In this document: piece after piece, positions 53,266-64,000 of the stretch
Layout of the letters: every line of letters starts with the position of its first letter
How positions within the stretch are numbered: position 1 is the first letter of the stretch
Assembly: GCA_950097015.1 (NCBI GenBank)
Contig: CATNEN010000001.1
Location: forward strand, 25,903,501 to 25,967,500
Length of the DNA stretch: 64,000 nucleotides
Direction: 5' to 3'
Source of the DNA: Macrostomum hystrix
Lineage: Eukaryota > Platyhelminthes > Macrostomidae
The notes under the pieces: generated by a model
The model's input: the letters and a program-made list of their open reading frames with translations, nothing else
Told to the model about the DNA's origin: nothing
The model's database searches: none
Translations under genes and position numbers: made by a program

Positions 53266-54582
53266 ATGGACACCCGTTTGAAACCTCGCGCTCCTAACGA
53301 CCTGTCATCCAGGTTTGTCGACGAGCGCATCAACGCTCTGACGCGAGTGCCAGATTCTTGGGAGTGCCGGCTGGACAACTACTATCAGCTGGACCTGCGA
53401 ATGTGCTTCATCACCTACTTCCGGTGGAGCTTCCGCTGGGGAGACGACGCTAAGCCGACTCTGGCCTCCCTGCCGATCATCGAGCAACCGTCGCGCGTAC
53501 TGCTCATCGACGTGTCGCTGAATGACATAAGCTCTTTAGACGATGACACGCTAAGTCCGTTTCGGCAGCTGCGGGCATTGAATGCTTCGCTGAATCGAAT
53601 TACAGAGCTGCACGGTCTGCAAGTCCTTCCAACTTTGCGTTTTCTCGACCTCGGCTTCAATCAGATCTCCGGGCTGCAAGACCTGGCCTACTGTCGTAAG
53701 CTGGTGGAGCTACGGCTGAACCACAATGCCTTGAAAACGCTGGCAACACTGCCACCGCTGCCGAATTTAGAGCAGCTGCACGTTGATGGCAACGAAATCG
53801 CGTCGCTTGAGGGGCTGCAGGCGCTGCCGAAGCTGCGCGAGCTCTCAGCACGAAAAAACCGCATCGCAAACATCACCGCGCTAACCACCTGCAAGGCCAT
53901 TTACTCACTGGACCTCAGCCACAATGCGATTCACGATCTGGACTTCACAGTCAAGATTCTTACAGCTTTACCACTGCTGACTGTCCTAACAGCCAAGAAT
54001 AACCCGATGAGCCACCACCCGGGGTACCAAGAGGCGGTAAAGAGCATGCTCAGCCACCTGGAGAGCCTGGATGGCGTCAACTTGGTGCAGCGAGACGGCA
54101 AGCTCTACGAAGACGATCCGTACGAGCTGAATCCCAACAGCGAGATCGCCAAGTTCAAGCGGCTCACCCGGGAGGCCTATCTGGACCGCATGCGGCAGGC
54201 GAAGCTCACGATGGAGGAAAGCGTGGCCGTTCTGCAGCAGCGCATCCTGGGCCTGATGGAGAACCAGCGGGAGCTGGAGAAGACTCTCGGCAGGGAGCTG
54301 CAGAACACCCTGTCCCAGCTGGACAGCATGGACCGGCTGAGCTCGCACAATCCGGTGACGCTGCCGCCTCGCGAGGACCTGTCCGGCCAGGGCCTGAGCA
54401 TGTTCGGCGGGACTGGCGACTTGCGCTACGGTGACTCCGACCTGCCCGAAGATAGGCGCAATCCCTACACGCGAGCTTGGCGCGGCTCCGACGTCAAGGA
54501 AACCGACCAGGTGCTGCGGATGGCTGCCCTGCGGCTGGGCACCTACAAGAGGGGAGGCGACGGAGCAGAGGGAACGGCCTAG
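53266..54582 (+). CDS. SDS22-like leucine-rich repeat protein with C-terminal coiled coil
   Basis: Seen: a single open exon coding 438 aa from the ATG at 53266; the frame is open nine codons further up but has no ATG there, and AAACAG at 53226-53231 could be an acceptor, so an upstream exon is possible. Residues about 78-250 contain seven to eight short LRRs of the SDS22 type (LRFLDLGFNQISGL, LVELRLNHNALKTL, LEQLHVDGNEIASL, IYSLDLSHNAIHDL). An LRR cap follows (NPMSHHPGYQEAVKSML...LESLDG). Residues about 295-350 are heptad-like and charged, a probable coiled coil. Known: such proteins are protein-binding scaffolds, often ciliary or phosphatase-linked. No specific orthologue is recognised and no function is claimed. 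Confidence 0.85.
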   Translation: MDTRLKPRAPNDLSSRFVDERINALTRVPDSWECRLDNYYQLDLRMCFITYFRWSFRWGDDAKPTLASLPIIEQPSRVLLIDVSLNDISSLDDDTLSPFRQLRALNASLNRITELHGLQVLPTLRFLDLGFNQISGLQDLAYCRKLVELRLNHNALKTLATLPPLPNLEQLHVDGNEIASLEGLQALPKLRELSARKNRIANITALTTCKAIYSLDLSHNAIHDLDFTVKILTALPLLTVLTAKNNPMSHHPGYQEAVKSMLSHLESLDGVNLVQRDGKLYEDDPYELNPNSEIAKFKRLTREAYLDRMRQAKLTMEESVAVLQQRILGLMENQRELEKTLGRELQNTLSQLDSMDRLSSHNPVTLPPREDLSGQGLSMFGGTGDLRYGDSDLPEDRRNPYTRAWRGSDVKETDQVLRMAALRLGTYKRGGDGAEGTA

Positions 54583-54776
54583 ACTGGCTCACGCATCAAC
54601 AATAGGGGAATGACTGACTGAATGAAGCAATGCAGGTGGAACAGACGGGACAGTGAATGGCATCGATCAGCAGTTGGCATGTCGGGTGTTGCTGTAAATA
54701 TAAGCTTTTCTCACAAAACAGAATATTCTTTTAGCAATTCGCGTTGTGTACTCTGTGCTGTATTAGTTTTATTGAG

Positions 54777-54782
54777 AATAAA
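54777..54782 (+). terminator. Polyadenylation signal AATAAA of the LRR gene
   Basis: First AATAAA downstream of the stop codon, about 195 bp beyond it. Another AATAAA lies about 30 bp later. Confidence 0.55.
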
Positions 54783-55651
54783 ATAAGCTCTGCATCTGCA
54801 AGCTAACAAATCAAATAAAATACTCGTACGAAACCGCAAACGCAGAGAGACGGAAAAAGTTTGAGAAAAAAAACTGCGTTAAGTACTCGTAGAAGGAAAA
54901 CAATCAACAGTATTTGCATAGGCTCCTGTACTGGTACTCAACACCCTTGCGTACTCGCTTAGACAACTAGCTTTCCTATCAATGAAGGAGAGCGATGAAG
55001 ATGAAAGAACAGATTCCCATGCCATATTTCTGTTAGTTCCTCAGCATTTTGTTGATATCAATACATTTAGCTCGTGCATGAAAATCTAACTGAAGATATG
55101 AACCAGAATAAGTTGAGAAGATCATCACAGGCCAACTAACAATGGCAATAGGTTGAAAAGTAAGCTGAATGAACTTTTAAAGCGATTATCAGCAGCAAAT
55201 GTCGCAGTTGGGATTGTAAAATAAAATTCACAATGAGCGTTTCGAATAAATTTAGTGTGCAGCGCCGTAGCATTGCTCAACACATCGCCATGATTCGGAC
55301 CGGTAAGTCTCTCTACAGATTGCATTAAAGAAGAAATTTACTGTTCGTCAAACCAAATTAGGACGCAAATGTTAACTACTGCGAGTATTGTACGATAATG
55401 AATCGTTAGAGACAGCGAAAACTAAAGAGGGAGTGCGTCTTCACAGACAAACTGGACACTCGGACAGAAGACAGACGACTGTCACTCAGTTGCGCAGCGA
55501 TCGGGAATGAAAGTGCATTGCTGAGAGCACAGGAGAAGGAGAATCGGCGCTTCGCTTCTCGATTTTGTGAGGCTAGAAGAACTGGTGGGAAGATAAGAAA
55601 CATATTTCTGCCTCAAATCAATCAATCAATCAATTCAATTATCGATTCAGG
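54783..55651. other. Interval between the convergent LRR and TRPV genes
   Basis: Holds both 3' ends. A CAAT tetranucleotide run is at 55619-55637. No gene seen. Confidence 0.5.
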
Positions 55652-58600
55652 TCATTTCTTCGCGGGTGATTTGGCCCTGGTCAGCGTCTTCTTGATCGAC
55701 AGTGCCGCTTTGGTAGCCACAGCCGTTCCAGTGCCGGCGCGATTCGGCGCAGAGGACGCAGCTCCGACTGTCTTTTTAGCTCCGCCGATGAGAGTCTTGG
55801 AGCTGGACGCTGAGTCGGAGCGCTCAGCGGGCTTGGAGTCGGTAGCTGAGGTCGATGAGCCGATGGATTCCAGCAGCGAGTTGTCGTCGTCGAAGCTCGA
55901 GAGCTGCTTGATCAGCTGGGGTCTCTTCGCAGCTACTGCGTTGCTCAGGCTGTTGGTGGCGACAATTCTTCGCAGAGACTTGGTCTTCGGCGAGTCCTGA
56001 GCTGCCAGGATGTGAAAAGCCGAGTTGCTCAGCTTTGGCAGCGAGGGTTGCTGCTTCTGATGCTGCTGACTGAAGCCTGCTCCGGGTACTGCCTCCATGA
56101 TCTCCTCAATGGACTGGTCGAGGTCCTGCTGCATTGCTGCCACCGTGCTACCCATTGCAGTCGTCTCCATCTTCTTCAGGACTCGAGCATAGCGCTGGGT
56201 TCGAACCACCGACTTCTGAAGGCCAATCAGACGAGCTCGCTGCTGCCTGATAGTGCCGAGGGACTCTTCGGAGCCGTCGAATGAGAAGGGCCGGGTGTTG
56301 CCGGAGGCACGATGGTCGCTGATGAGTTGGAGCACTTTGCGACAGGAGCGCTGGAGTTTAAGTTTCAGTTCGAGAAGAAAAAAAATTTTTAATGTTCCAT
56401 GTGTGACATTTAATTTCTAGTAAAAGACAGCGGCTACACCAAGCTCTGCTCACCTTCCAGTTGTTCGATGCAGTCCGGCGCAGCAGCGCCAAAGTCTTCT
56501 TGGTCCGGTGGATGGTCATGAGGCCGACCTCGCCGTCCTTGCCGGGCACAGGTATCGTGTACTCACTCTGGAACTTCAGCAGCTGCTTTGGACTGTAGCT
56601 CCTTTCCAGAATGACGATAATCTTGGCCCACTGTCGGTGAAGAGCATTGCGAAATATTTACGTGTTTAATTACAACGGAAATAAGGGGTTTGAGTGGTGG
56701 AGTGATGGTGGCAGGAACATTAACAGTAGGACTACCAAGCCATTTTGCCGCCCGTTTTTATGCCAAGGGGGGAAGCTTTCCCCCCCCCCGACAATCTTTT
56801 TTGCTGCACCCGAATGGAACAATGCAAGCACACGAAACTCAAGAACACGGGCCAACTTTTTGTTGCGCATCTTCTGAAACAAGAAACCAGTCGCCAGCTC
56901 TTCAGACCATCGAGATATTCAATGTTTCTGGCCGAAGGTCCGATTTTTCCCATAAGAGCTAGTGTATTTCATACTCCCCTATACACGAATTTGCACTGCG
57001 CCTCAGTGCGGCCTTGCCAGACCTTCAAACTTTATCAGCATGTCACCCGAATGTGCCTGCATCATCTCCGACTTCGGCGGTCACCGACCTTTATCTAGAC
57101 GGAGCTGCTGGACCTTCAACAAGTGGCACCAGCCGACTATGGAGTCCCTAAAGCGAATTTCTCTACATTCGCTGATCAAGCCTCGATATTGGGCAACACT
57201 CAACTACTTTACATGCTCCTCTAGTCCGTCAACCAATCAGTCACCATCCGACGCCGTCAGCACCGTCAGCAGGGTGCCTCCAGCTGGCAATGGAGTCCCT
57301 AAAGCGAATTTTTCTACTTTCTCTAATAAAGCCTCGATATCGGCCTAAACTCAACTATTACTTGTTTAAGCTCCAGCTGCTCCGTCTAGATAAAGGTAGT
57401 GACCACCGAAGACGGAGATGGTGCAGGCACATTCGGGTGACATGCTGATCAATTTTGAAGGCCTGGCAAGGCCGCACTGAGGCGCAGTGCAAATTCGTGT
57501 ATAGGGGTGTATGAAATACACTAGCTCTTATGGGAAAAATCGGACCTTCGGGCAGAAAAATTGAATATCTCGACGGTCTGCAGAGCTGGCGACTTGTTTC
57601 TTGTTTCAGAAGATGCGCAGCAAAAAGTTGGCCCGTGTTCTTGAGTTTCGTGTGCTTGCATTGTTCCGTTCGGGTGCAGCAAAAAAATTGTCAGGGGGAA
57701 ATTCCCCCCCCCTTGGTAGTTCTACTGTTAAATACCTGAGCTAAAATGCATAGAGAAGGCTGAGAGGCTTATCGTGCAATTTGCGCACATGAGGGTCAAC
57801 CCCCAAGACACAGTGAGAGTGTATGCTGCCTAGCAATGAAAACATCAAGGCAGATGTACACTCCTGTTTGAGTATGCCTGTGTGCTCAGAGGTCAGTGAA
57901 AATGGCAGAATGGACTCAGTCAGCTTCATCAAAAAATATGTACCGGTGCTCACAGGCCCCGCACATTCATTTGCCATTTCGCTGACTCAAGAGCACACTC
58001 GCGCGCACAGATACCGTACGCGGGTACACACTCACACTGGTGTGTACATCTGCCCTGACTTTCTCATCGTCAGGCAGAGTGTTTCTGTGGCTTGGATGTT
58101 AGCACTGAAGATGCGCCACAAATGAATGCGGCCTCGCCGCGGAATCGAGCTCAGGGACCTTGGTGCGAGAGGCAAACGCGTTAGCCGCTCTGCTACTGAC
58201 TGACTCATATATGAAATACTTCTATTATAGCTATTAGTAGCTATTAATTAACACCTGAATTCGCTCTCACCATGGAGACCCACTCCTTCTGGGAGCGCGA
58301 GTTCACCATGTTGTAGGTATTGCCCATCATGGCTATCAGCATGTTCAGCAGCAGGATGGGCACCAGGATTAGGAAGGCCGCGAATACGAATTTCGCTAGC
58401 GGGGTGTAGTTGGTGTAGTTGAACTCGTCGTACTGAAAAGTTGGAGATTTGTTTAAATGGATTAATAACACGTGGCGTTTTGAAATTGTTTTGTTTAAAC
58501 TTATCGCTTTTTTTATTTAACAACGTCAGCAAACGACAGAATGGAAATTAAATATTCAATCGGAAGTATCAATCGATTTCCATTTAAATCATTATTTTAG

Positions 58601-61600
58601 TAGATTTTCCAATTAATATTTGATTACTTTCCTGTCAACGGCCAATGGAGCAAACTTGTACAGCCCTTGAAGACACTTTTCTTGTTAAAAAGGTGCGACA
58701 GCCAAGCCTGACTGGGCTCTGTTCAGTTCAATTGAATTTGCCATGGAAACAGGACACTAAAGGAATAGTTTTTTGTCATCAACTCCCATCAACCATTTTC
58801 CTTCTCTTCTATTAACTTCTGAGTAGAAGAGAATTCTATAGGTGCTGAATTCTCACTTACTGCCTTTAATGAGTCGGTCCATGAAAAGGTAGAAAAAATG
58901 TGCTTTTGAAAGCAACAAACAATTGGCAGTTGTTAAGCTGTGGTAGAAAGACTGCGACACTCATTCCAACCGACGTCGGTTCTGGGGAAAGACCGCGTTA
59001 GTGTCACCGCCCCAGCTAAACTAAAAAGGTGCCAGAAAGTTCTTGAAAATTTCTTTCATAACTTTTCCTAACTTTTCAATGCCTTCATCAAATTTGCCGG
59101 AAAACAAGTTGATGCATTTTTGTCCATGGTTACAGAGTCTTCAGAGGTAGCTAATCGGTTGGACATTTTCAAGACGTTTTCAATTTTATTTGACACTTTT
59201 GAGTGAAATTTGTTGAATGTGTTTAATAGATAGGTGGGAACTTTTGGGGGCACACCTCGGACATTCGAAAGTTACATAGCGACCAGGACTCAGGTTAGAA
59301 AGTGAAGCTCTGCAGGTCCCCCCTTAGCAACCTACTTCTTTGTCTTCTAGAAGAGTGGAGACAGAAGAGGCTGCGAGGTTGCAAAAGCTTTAAAAGAAAT
59401 GTTGACAAGCTGCTTAACTGCCCCCGTATAATTTTCTACTCACCTGTTGTTAAGCTCTCGCTTGAAACTCAAGGTGCGCACTAGCCTTCATTTTCAGCAC
59501 TTTGCTAAATTATTTAACTGCCAGCAGGTTCAGCTTCTAGGCTGAGCAGTATTCGCACTGCCACCTGAGCTTGTCCACGAGTTCAGATAAAGAATTAGAC
59601 AAGCAGGTGCTGAATGGGTCAATATTGATTCACCTGGTAAGCCTTTCCGCACACACACCCCCTTCCTCTGCAGTACTTATCTAATGTTCCGCAAGTGCAC
59701 CACATCCAAGCTACGTTGAAGCGAATCACACCCAGAGTCAATCAGGAAAAATGAATAGCCGATTCAAGTAAATAGAATTTGAATTTTGCTGTACAGAGCC
59801 GCTTGTGATCCGCTGGTGCTAAGGCACGCAGCAACTGATTAACTTAGAGGGGCCAAATCATGTGCCCCGATGGGAACTGATAAGCAACAACAAAAATCTA
59901 TAATGCAGTTCAATCAGCAATGGTTTACTGAGCCAAAGCACGAAATGCACCGAGTTTACCTTGGATCTTCGGCTAAACTGAAATTAATTGCACCGAATTT
60001 GGAGTTGATGCTCACGAATAAACTCAATGGAATGCAGCGCCGAAAAAACTTAGTCAACAGAAACCACTCGGACACTTGATCGCCTTACCTTGAAGTCACC
60101 CAGGGTCATTTGCAGCAGCGTCATCACCGTGATGTGCGGCTGGCTGAAGGATAGCACACTCGATATTGCAGGATCGATGTCGCGGAACAGGAAGTAGTAG
60201 GCTGTGAAACAATGCGAAATTGCAGCGTCTAAGAGTTTGAAACAAACATTTTAACACATTTTAACAAATGAAGCTCGTCTCACTTTGGGCAAAGCAGAGA
60301 AGAATGATGCTGTAGATGATGCCGAATCTCGCCATGTCGCCTTTGATCATCTTGTAGATCATCGTGACGAATGTCCCGTTAAGCTGTGTTCCACTGCAAA
60401 TTTTAAGAAAAATATTTTTCTTGCCTCAGAAAATTCGAGCCGAGAGGTCGGGGTGTCATTTCTATGAATCCGTCAGAGCGTCAGAGACAGGTGAGTGGCA
60501 GAGTGGCTAAGGCGCCTGCCTCTCGCACCAATGTCCCTGAGCTTGATTCCGCAATGAGACCACACTAAATTGGGACGCAGCCGCGAGAGAGAAGGCTTGT
60601 GGGCTTATCTTGAGGGCTAACTTTAAAGGCACAGTAAAAGTGTACACTGCCTGACGATGAGAAAGTCAGGGCAGATGTACACACCTGTGTGAGTGTGTGC
60701 CTGCCTTCAGTGCCCATATCCTTCAATGAACATTTCGAGCCAGATCCGCTTGTGGAAAGCAGCGCGGACTCACCCGGCAAAGAATAACAGGTAAATCCAG
60801 ACGCAGGGTGCGGCAATAATAAGCAGAGTCTCCTCAACATTGGTGAGGGTCTCAAGCTTCTCGGTCCACAGAAGGCTGATGATTCGCACTGGCAGAGCCG
60901 CGGAGATCAGCAGGCAAGCGATGAGGAAGGAGGTCTTGGGTGGCGCGTCGCCCTGTTTAGCGAGGTTCGAAGATTTCCAGCAATTAGAAAACTTGACTCA
61001 GGTGAGCTCTGAACACAGGTAGAGAAATTGAATTTGAAGTACTTACCAAGCCGCGCAGAAAGTCCAGAACACCCTGTTCACGCACTTCGTCGATGTGCAT
61101 GAACAGGGTGACGAGACTGTTCACGACCGTGATGGACTCGAACACATAGCGAAACACCTCCTGAGTGGAGACCTGGAATGTTTGCAGGTAAATTTCAGGT
61201 AGGAAAGTGTTCAATACATAAAAATAACCATAATTAATTTGGGGCGCAGCCGCGGAGGGAAGGCTTTGGGTGGTTTGGGGAAGATTGCAAGGATGCAATT
61301 TACGTCCTTGAGGGCCAATATTCAAGGCAGTTGCACACACCTGTGGTCTGTTACTCTTTATTTTTCCATCCATGGCACATACCGTTGCTGCTGTTGCTGC
61401 AGCTGCAGTCGCTGCCGTTACAGTTACATTCGTAGCTGCTGTGGTCGCTAGTGTCGCTAAGCTGATGGCGGTGGTGAAACTGTAATTATTCGCACTGCTA
61501 GATGAGCCGGAACTCGCAGCTGAGGTCACCTTCAACGGTCGCAGGTAGATGGCAGCGCTCATGATGATAATGTGTATGGTGAGCATCAGAAGTCGCTGAA

Positions 61601-63800
61601 TAAATCTTGCCTGCGATGATGCGATGTACTTTCGGATAAAAAGCATGCCCTTTGTAACAAGGTTATCAGACAATACGTTGTCAGCAAAAGGACACGAGCC
61701 ATCGACGCCTCAACCCCAGAACACATCAAGCCCAGAACACACCAACCACAGAACATACCAACCACAGAATACATCAACCCCAGAACGCACCAACCACAGA
61801 ATACACCAACCACAGAACACATCAACCACAGAACACACCAACCACAGAACACATCAACCACAGAACATACCAACCACAGAACACATCAACCCCAGAACAC
61901 ATCAACCACAGAACACACCAACCACAGAACATACCAACCACAGAACACACAAACCCCAGAACACATCAACCACAGAACACACCAACCACAGAACACACCA
62001 ACCACAGAACACATCAACCACAGAACACATCAACCCCAGAACACACCAACCACAGAACACACCAACCACAGAACATACCAACCACAGAACACATCAACCC
62101 CAGAACACATCAACCCCAGAACACATCAACCCCAGAACACATCAACCCCAGAACACATCAACCCCAGAACACACCAACCACAGAACACACTAACCACAGA
62201 ACACACCAACCACAGAACACACCAACCACAGAACACACCAACCACAGAACACACCAACCACAGAACACACCAACCACAGAACACACCAACCACAGAACAC
62301 ACCAACCACAGAAAAATGTGGCCCCACAAAGACAAGGCAGCACTCACCCGGGCATATTTCTGCCACTTCTCGTACAGCAGCTGGTTAATGACGCCCTGCT
62401 CCAGCATGTCCAAGTGCTGGTCGGTGGTTCCGTTGATGATGTACATGAAGGCGGAGTTCCAGTCGGTACGGCCGCTCTGCCCGATGGTGTCAACGCCAGT
62501 CAGCGGGTACACCTTGCAGGTGATGTTGCCGTATCGCCACATCTCCGAGCTGCTCAGGTCGATGATCTCGTTGAAGACATCTTTGCGGCCAAGTTTGGCG
62601 GCCAGTGAAATCGGATTCAAGCCGGCATTGTTCATCAGCCTGGGGTTCGCTGGCTTCTTGTGGTGCTTCACAGCTAAGCGGTAGATCTCCTGAGGGTCGG
62701 ATAACAGAGTTGACAAGATACGCAGGAAATAATCTAGGTTGCTCAGTGAGTAGCAGCTGAGCTTGGAAATTACAAAACTTTGACAAACAAGATAAAATTT
62801 TTGATGCAGGCACATCGTGCCCACATCCATTACAACATCTGTCAGCGGCTTGCTAGTGTGAGCTTTAGTCGCCGTTGGAGCAGCTATTTATAGCTGTATT
62901 AGAGACGGCTTCTTTGCAAGACATTCTTTGCGAGTCGCTAACTTTCCCGCTCAAAGCGAAAAAGCTTCTGGATTTTTTTCATTGTTTCTGAAAACAGCAA
63001 GAAAAAAACTTCTGTGTTAAAAGCAGAGGGCGGAATGGCACTGACTGTGTTGTTGTGAATGACCAGCATGTGCAGCACACTGTTGCCCAGCTGGTCCGTG
63101 TTGTCCGGGTGCGCCCCGCAACCAACCAGGAAGTCGTAGATCTCGGCGCTACCCACGCAACAGGCGAACGAAAGCGGATACTCGCCGCAGTAGCTCTGGC
63201 CTGCGGTTGGCGTGTACAGGTGAGAGCAGCGGTGAATTTACAATTGCTGGCAATGATAACATTGGCCCAGTTCATGAGCAGTCCTTCCATCCAGTTACGG
63301 GGGGTTCAGTGGCAGAGCGATTAACGCAGTGCCTCTGTCACTGAATGTCCCTGAGCTCGATTCCGCCGCGAGGCCACATTCATTTGGGGGCCAACCTCCA
63401 AGGCCCAGTGAGTGTACTGCACACTGCCTGACGATGAGAAAGTCAGGGAAAATGTACACACCTGTTTGAGCGTATGCCTGCGTACGATATCTGTGTGCGT
63501 GTGTACTCAGGAGTTAGCCAAATATGCAGAATTGCCTCCTCGCTGCCTCCTCCCGGGTCTAGTGCCACCAAATGATGTGCCATTGCCCGCCGCTCTCCTG
63601 CAGTTATTACTATGATTATTACTATATTTCCACCCAATTACCCTTGTAGTCGGTGAAGCGAGCCTTCCGCAGACGCCGCTGATCCTCCGGCTGGAAGAAG
63701 TCGCCAACCGCTCTTTGGTCGATGTCGGCGCCGCATTTCACTAGCAGCTTGACCATCTCCAGGTCTTTGTTCATGACGGCCATGTGCAGCGAGGATTGGC
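55652..63800 (-). CDS. TRPV channel (OSM-9/Nanchung-like), 11 exons, N-terminus off the window
   Basis: Seen, 5' to 3': exons 63642-63800, 63046-63200, 62348-62689, 61341-61610, 61047-61172, 60774-60952, 60284-60393, 60089-60201, 58271-58432, 56454-56630 and 55652-56350. All joins keep phase; about 830 codons in all. Ankyrin repeats ([60 protein letters not shown]) are followed by six membrane segments, a pore with MTLGDF, S6 with [14 protein letters not shown], and the post-S6 QKEW...[10 protein letters not shown] helix. Known: OSM-9/Nanchung-type subunits form heteromeric cation channels in mechanosensory and chemosensory cilia. Odd: the S1-S2 loop has about 60 residues of Ala/Thr/Ser with N-glycosylation sites (NYS, NVT). 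The C-terminal 230 residues are Ser/Lys-rich. Introns hold SINEs, a TTAA element and a minisatellite. Confidence 0.93.
56724..57727. mobile_element. Long inverted-repeat element with TTAA flanks, in a TRPV intron
   Basis: Ends CAGTAGGACTACCAAG and CTTGGTAGTTCTACTG (one mismatch) are bordered by TTAA on both sides (56720-56723, 57728-57731). Arms of about 370 bp (56724-57110 and 57370-57727) are reverse complements with scattered changes. The 260-bp centre contains a direct repeat around TGGAGTCCCTAAAGCGAATT (about 57140 and 57291). No ORF. TTAA duplication is typical of piggyBac-type transposition, but the end sequence is not a standard piggyBac one. Confidence 0.85.
57775..57900 (+). mobile_element. 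SINE type 1, 5'-truncated copy
   Basis: GGTCAACCCCCAAGACACAG, then GATGTACACTCCTGTTTGAG, match the body of the other type 1 SINEs. The tRNA-like head is missing. Confidence 0.6.
57985..58195 (-). mobile_element. SINE type 1, full-length copy
   Basis: Read on the minus strand: TAGCAGAGCGGCTAACGCG (A-box like), GAGCTCGATTCCGCGG (B-box like), then CTGCCTGACGATGAGAAAG and GATGTACACACC. It ends in alternating purine-pyrimidine sequence. With the preceding plus-strand copy it forms an inverted pair in the TRPV intron. Confidence 0.78.
58433..60088. other. TRPV intron, 1.66 kb, no other feature seen
   Basis: AT-rich intronic sequence between the pore exon and the S6 exon. No SINE, array or exon was recognised. 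Confidence 0.55.
60488..60700 (+). mobile_element. SINE type 1 copy
   Basis: GTGGCAGAGTGGCTAAGGCG, then GAGCTTGATTCCGCAATGAG, then CTGCCTGACGATGAGAAAGT and GATGTACACACCTGTGTGAG, in the same order as the other copies. It lies in the TRPV intron between exons 6 and 7. Confidence 0.8.
61240..61345 (+). mobile_element. SINE type 1 fragment overlapping the TRPV S1-S2 exon donor
   Basis: ATTTGGGGCGCAGCCGCGG, AGGGCCAATATTCAAGGC and CACACACCTGTGG resemble the SINE body. The last part coincides with the exon 61341-61610 donor, so the splice donor of this channel exon may be SINE-derived. Confidence 0.45.
61705..62315. repeat. 15-16-bp minisatellite (ACCACAGAACACACCA)n in a TRPV intron
   Basis: About 40 units of CAACCACAGAACACAC with CCCCAGAACACATC variants. 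On the minus strand it reads VFCGWCVL..., an artefact that extends the preceding exon's open frame. Confidence 0.93.
63298..63500 (+). mobile_element. SINE type 1 copy
   Basis: CAGTGGCAGAGCGATTAACGC, TGAGCTCGATTCCGCCGCGA, ATTTGGGGGCCAACC, CTGCCTGACGATGAGAAAGT and ATGTACACACCTGTTTGAG. It lies in the TRPV intron between exons 1 and 2 of the visible part. Confidence 0.8.
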
Positions 63801-64000
63801 CTGTTAGTGTGCGAGACAATTGAGGTAAGACATGATGCACTTCTACCCTAAGGGATCGGTGTTTAGTGGGGTTGTGTTACAATATAGTTAACTGTTGCCT
63901 ACAGAGCCTTGTGGCACAGCCGCAGCTATCGGGTGGCGCTGCCAAAGGCTGTGTACAGGTGCTCAGTCCGTGGTCAAAGGAGGTCGCTACACCCAGTCAA
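63801..64000. other. TRPV intron at the window edge
   Basis: No phase-matched upstream exon of the channel was recognised in the last 200 bp. The missing N-terminal ankyrin region must lie beyond the window. Confidence 0.6.

Noticed and set aside
60488-60570. Functional tRNA gene
   Set aside because: A- and B-box-like segments exist, but there is no complete cloverleaf, and the same sequence continues into a shared SINE body at other sites.
61624-62193. 189-codon plus-strand frame of [10 protein letters not shown] repeats
   Set aside because: Minisatellite inside a TRPV intron, antisense to the gene.

Overview
This is a window of animal nuclear DNA. Genes are split by GT-AG introns, there is no bacterial operon structure, and the recognisable families are metazoan: a TRPV channel, an SLC1 transporter, a Qa-SNARE, WSC-domain secreted proteins, SINEs and a non-LTR retrotransposon. 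Very short introns (64-86 bp in the WSC genes) beside introns packed with minisatellites, and the mixture of transposons, would suit a repeat-rich invertebrate such as a free-living flatworm. That placement is an inference; no rRNA or mitochondrial marker is present to fix it. No rRNA, true tRNA or CRISPR was found.

Layout. 1-1.6 kb: minus-strand exons of a KDZ-type (CxC-domain) transposase gene running off the left edge. 1.6-8.2 kb: G-rich and TAGC-rich minisatellites, a 528-bp tandem duplication and AT-rich DNA without genes. 8.3-14.4 kb: a complete eight-exon SLC1-family transporter (+) with a different minisatellite in each of four introns and altered substrate-site residues. 14.7-16.1 kb: two more minisatellites. 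16.1-20.3 kb: gene-free repeats. 20.3-45.1 kb: six copies of a two-exon secreted WSC + PAN-like gene (five intact, one pseudogene, plus a short relic). The cluster is interrupted by tyrosine-recombinase (Crypton-like) sequences at 23.0-25.5 kb, a decayed LINE end, and an intact 4.4-kb non-LTR retrotransposon at 32.9-37.3 kb whose single ORF carries a 2A-like motif, a PHD-like finger, an APE endonuclease, RT, RNase H and a CCHC knuckle. That element sits inside the terminal inverted repeat of a DNA-transposon-like element. 38.3-38.7 kb holds a hAT-type MITE. 45.5-46.7 kb: a 17-bp minisatellite. 47.85-49.93 kb: a two-exon syntaxin-like Qa-SNARE (-) whose intron is a 1.3-kb minisatellite; an inverted copy of the intron end plus the first 32 bp of exon 2 lies upstream of the gene at 50.5-51.1 kb. 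53.3-54.6 kb: an SDS22-like LRR/coiled-coil protein (+). 55.65-63.8 kb: eleven exons of an OSM-9/Nanchung-like TRPV channel (-), lacking only its N-terminus; its introns hold several SINE copies, a TTAA-flanked inverted-repeat element and a 15-16-bp minisatellite.

The cellular genes (TRPV, SLC1, syntaxin, LRR, WSC) show no shared pathway. The dominant theme is repeat biology: arrays repeatedly occupy introns, inverted repeats flank or embed genes, and transposons nest in one another. Exon joins were made by hand from splice signals and phase agreement; each multi-exon model keeps its reading frame across all joins.
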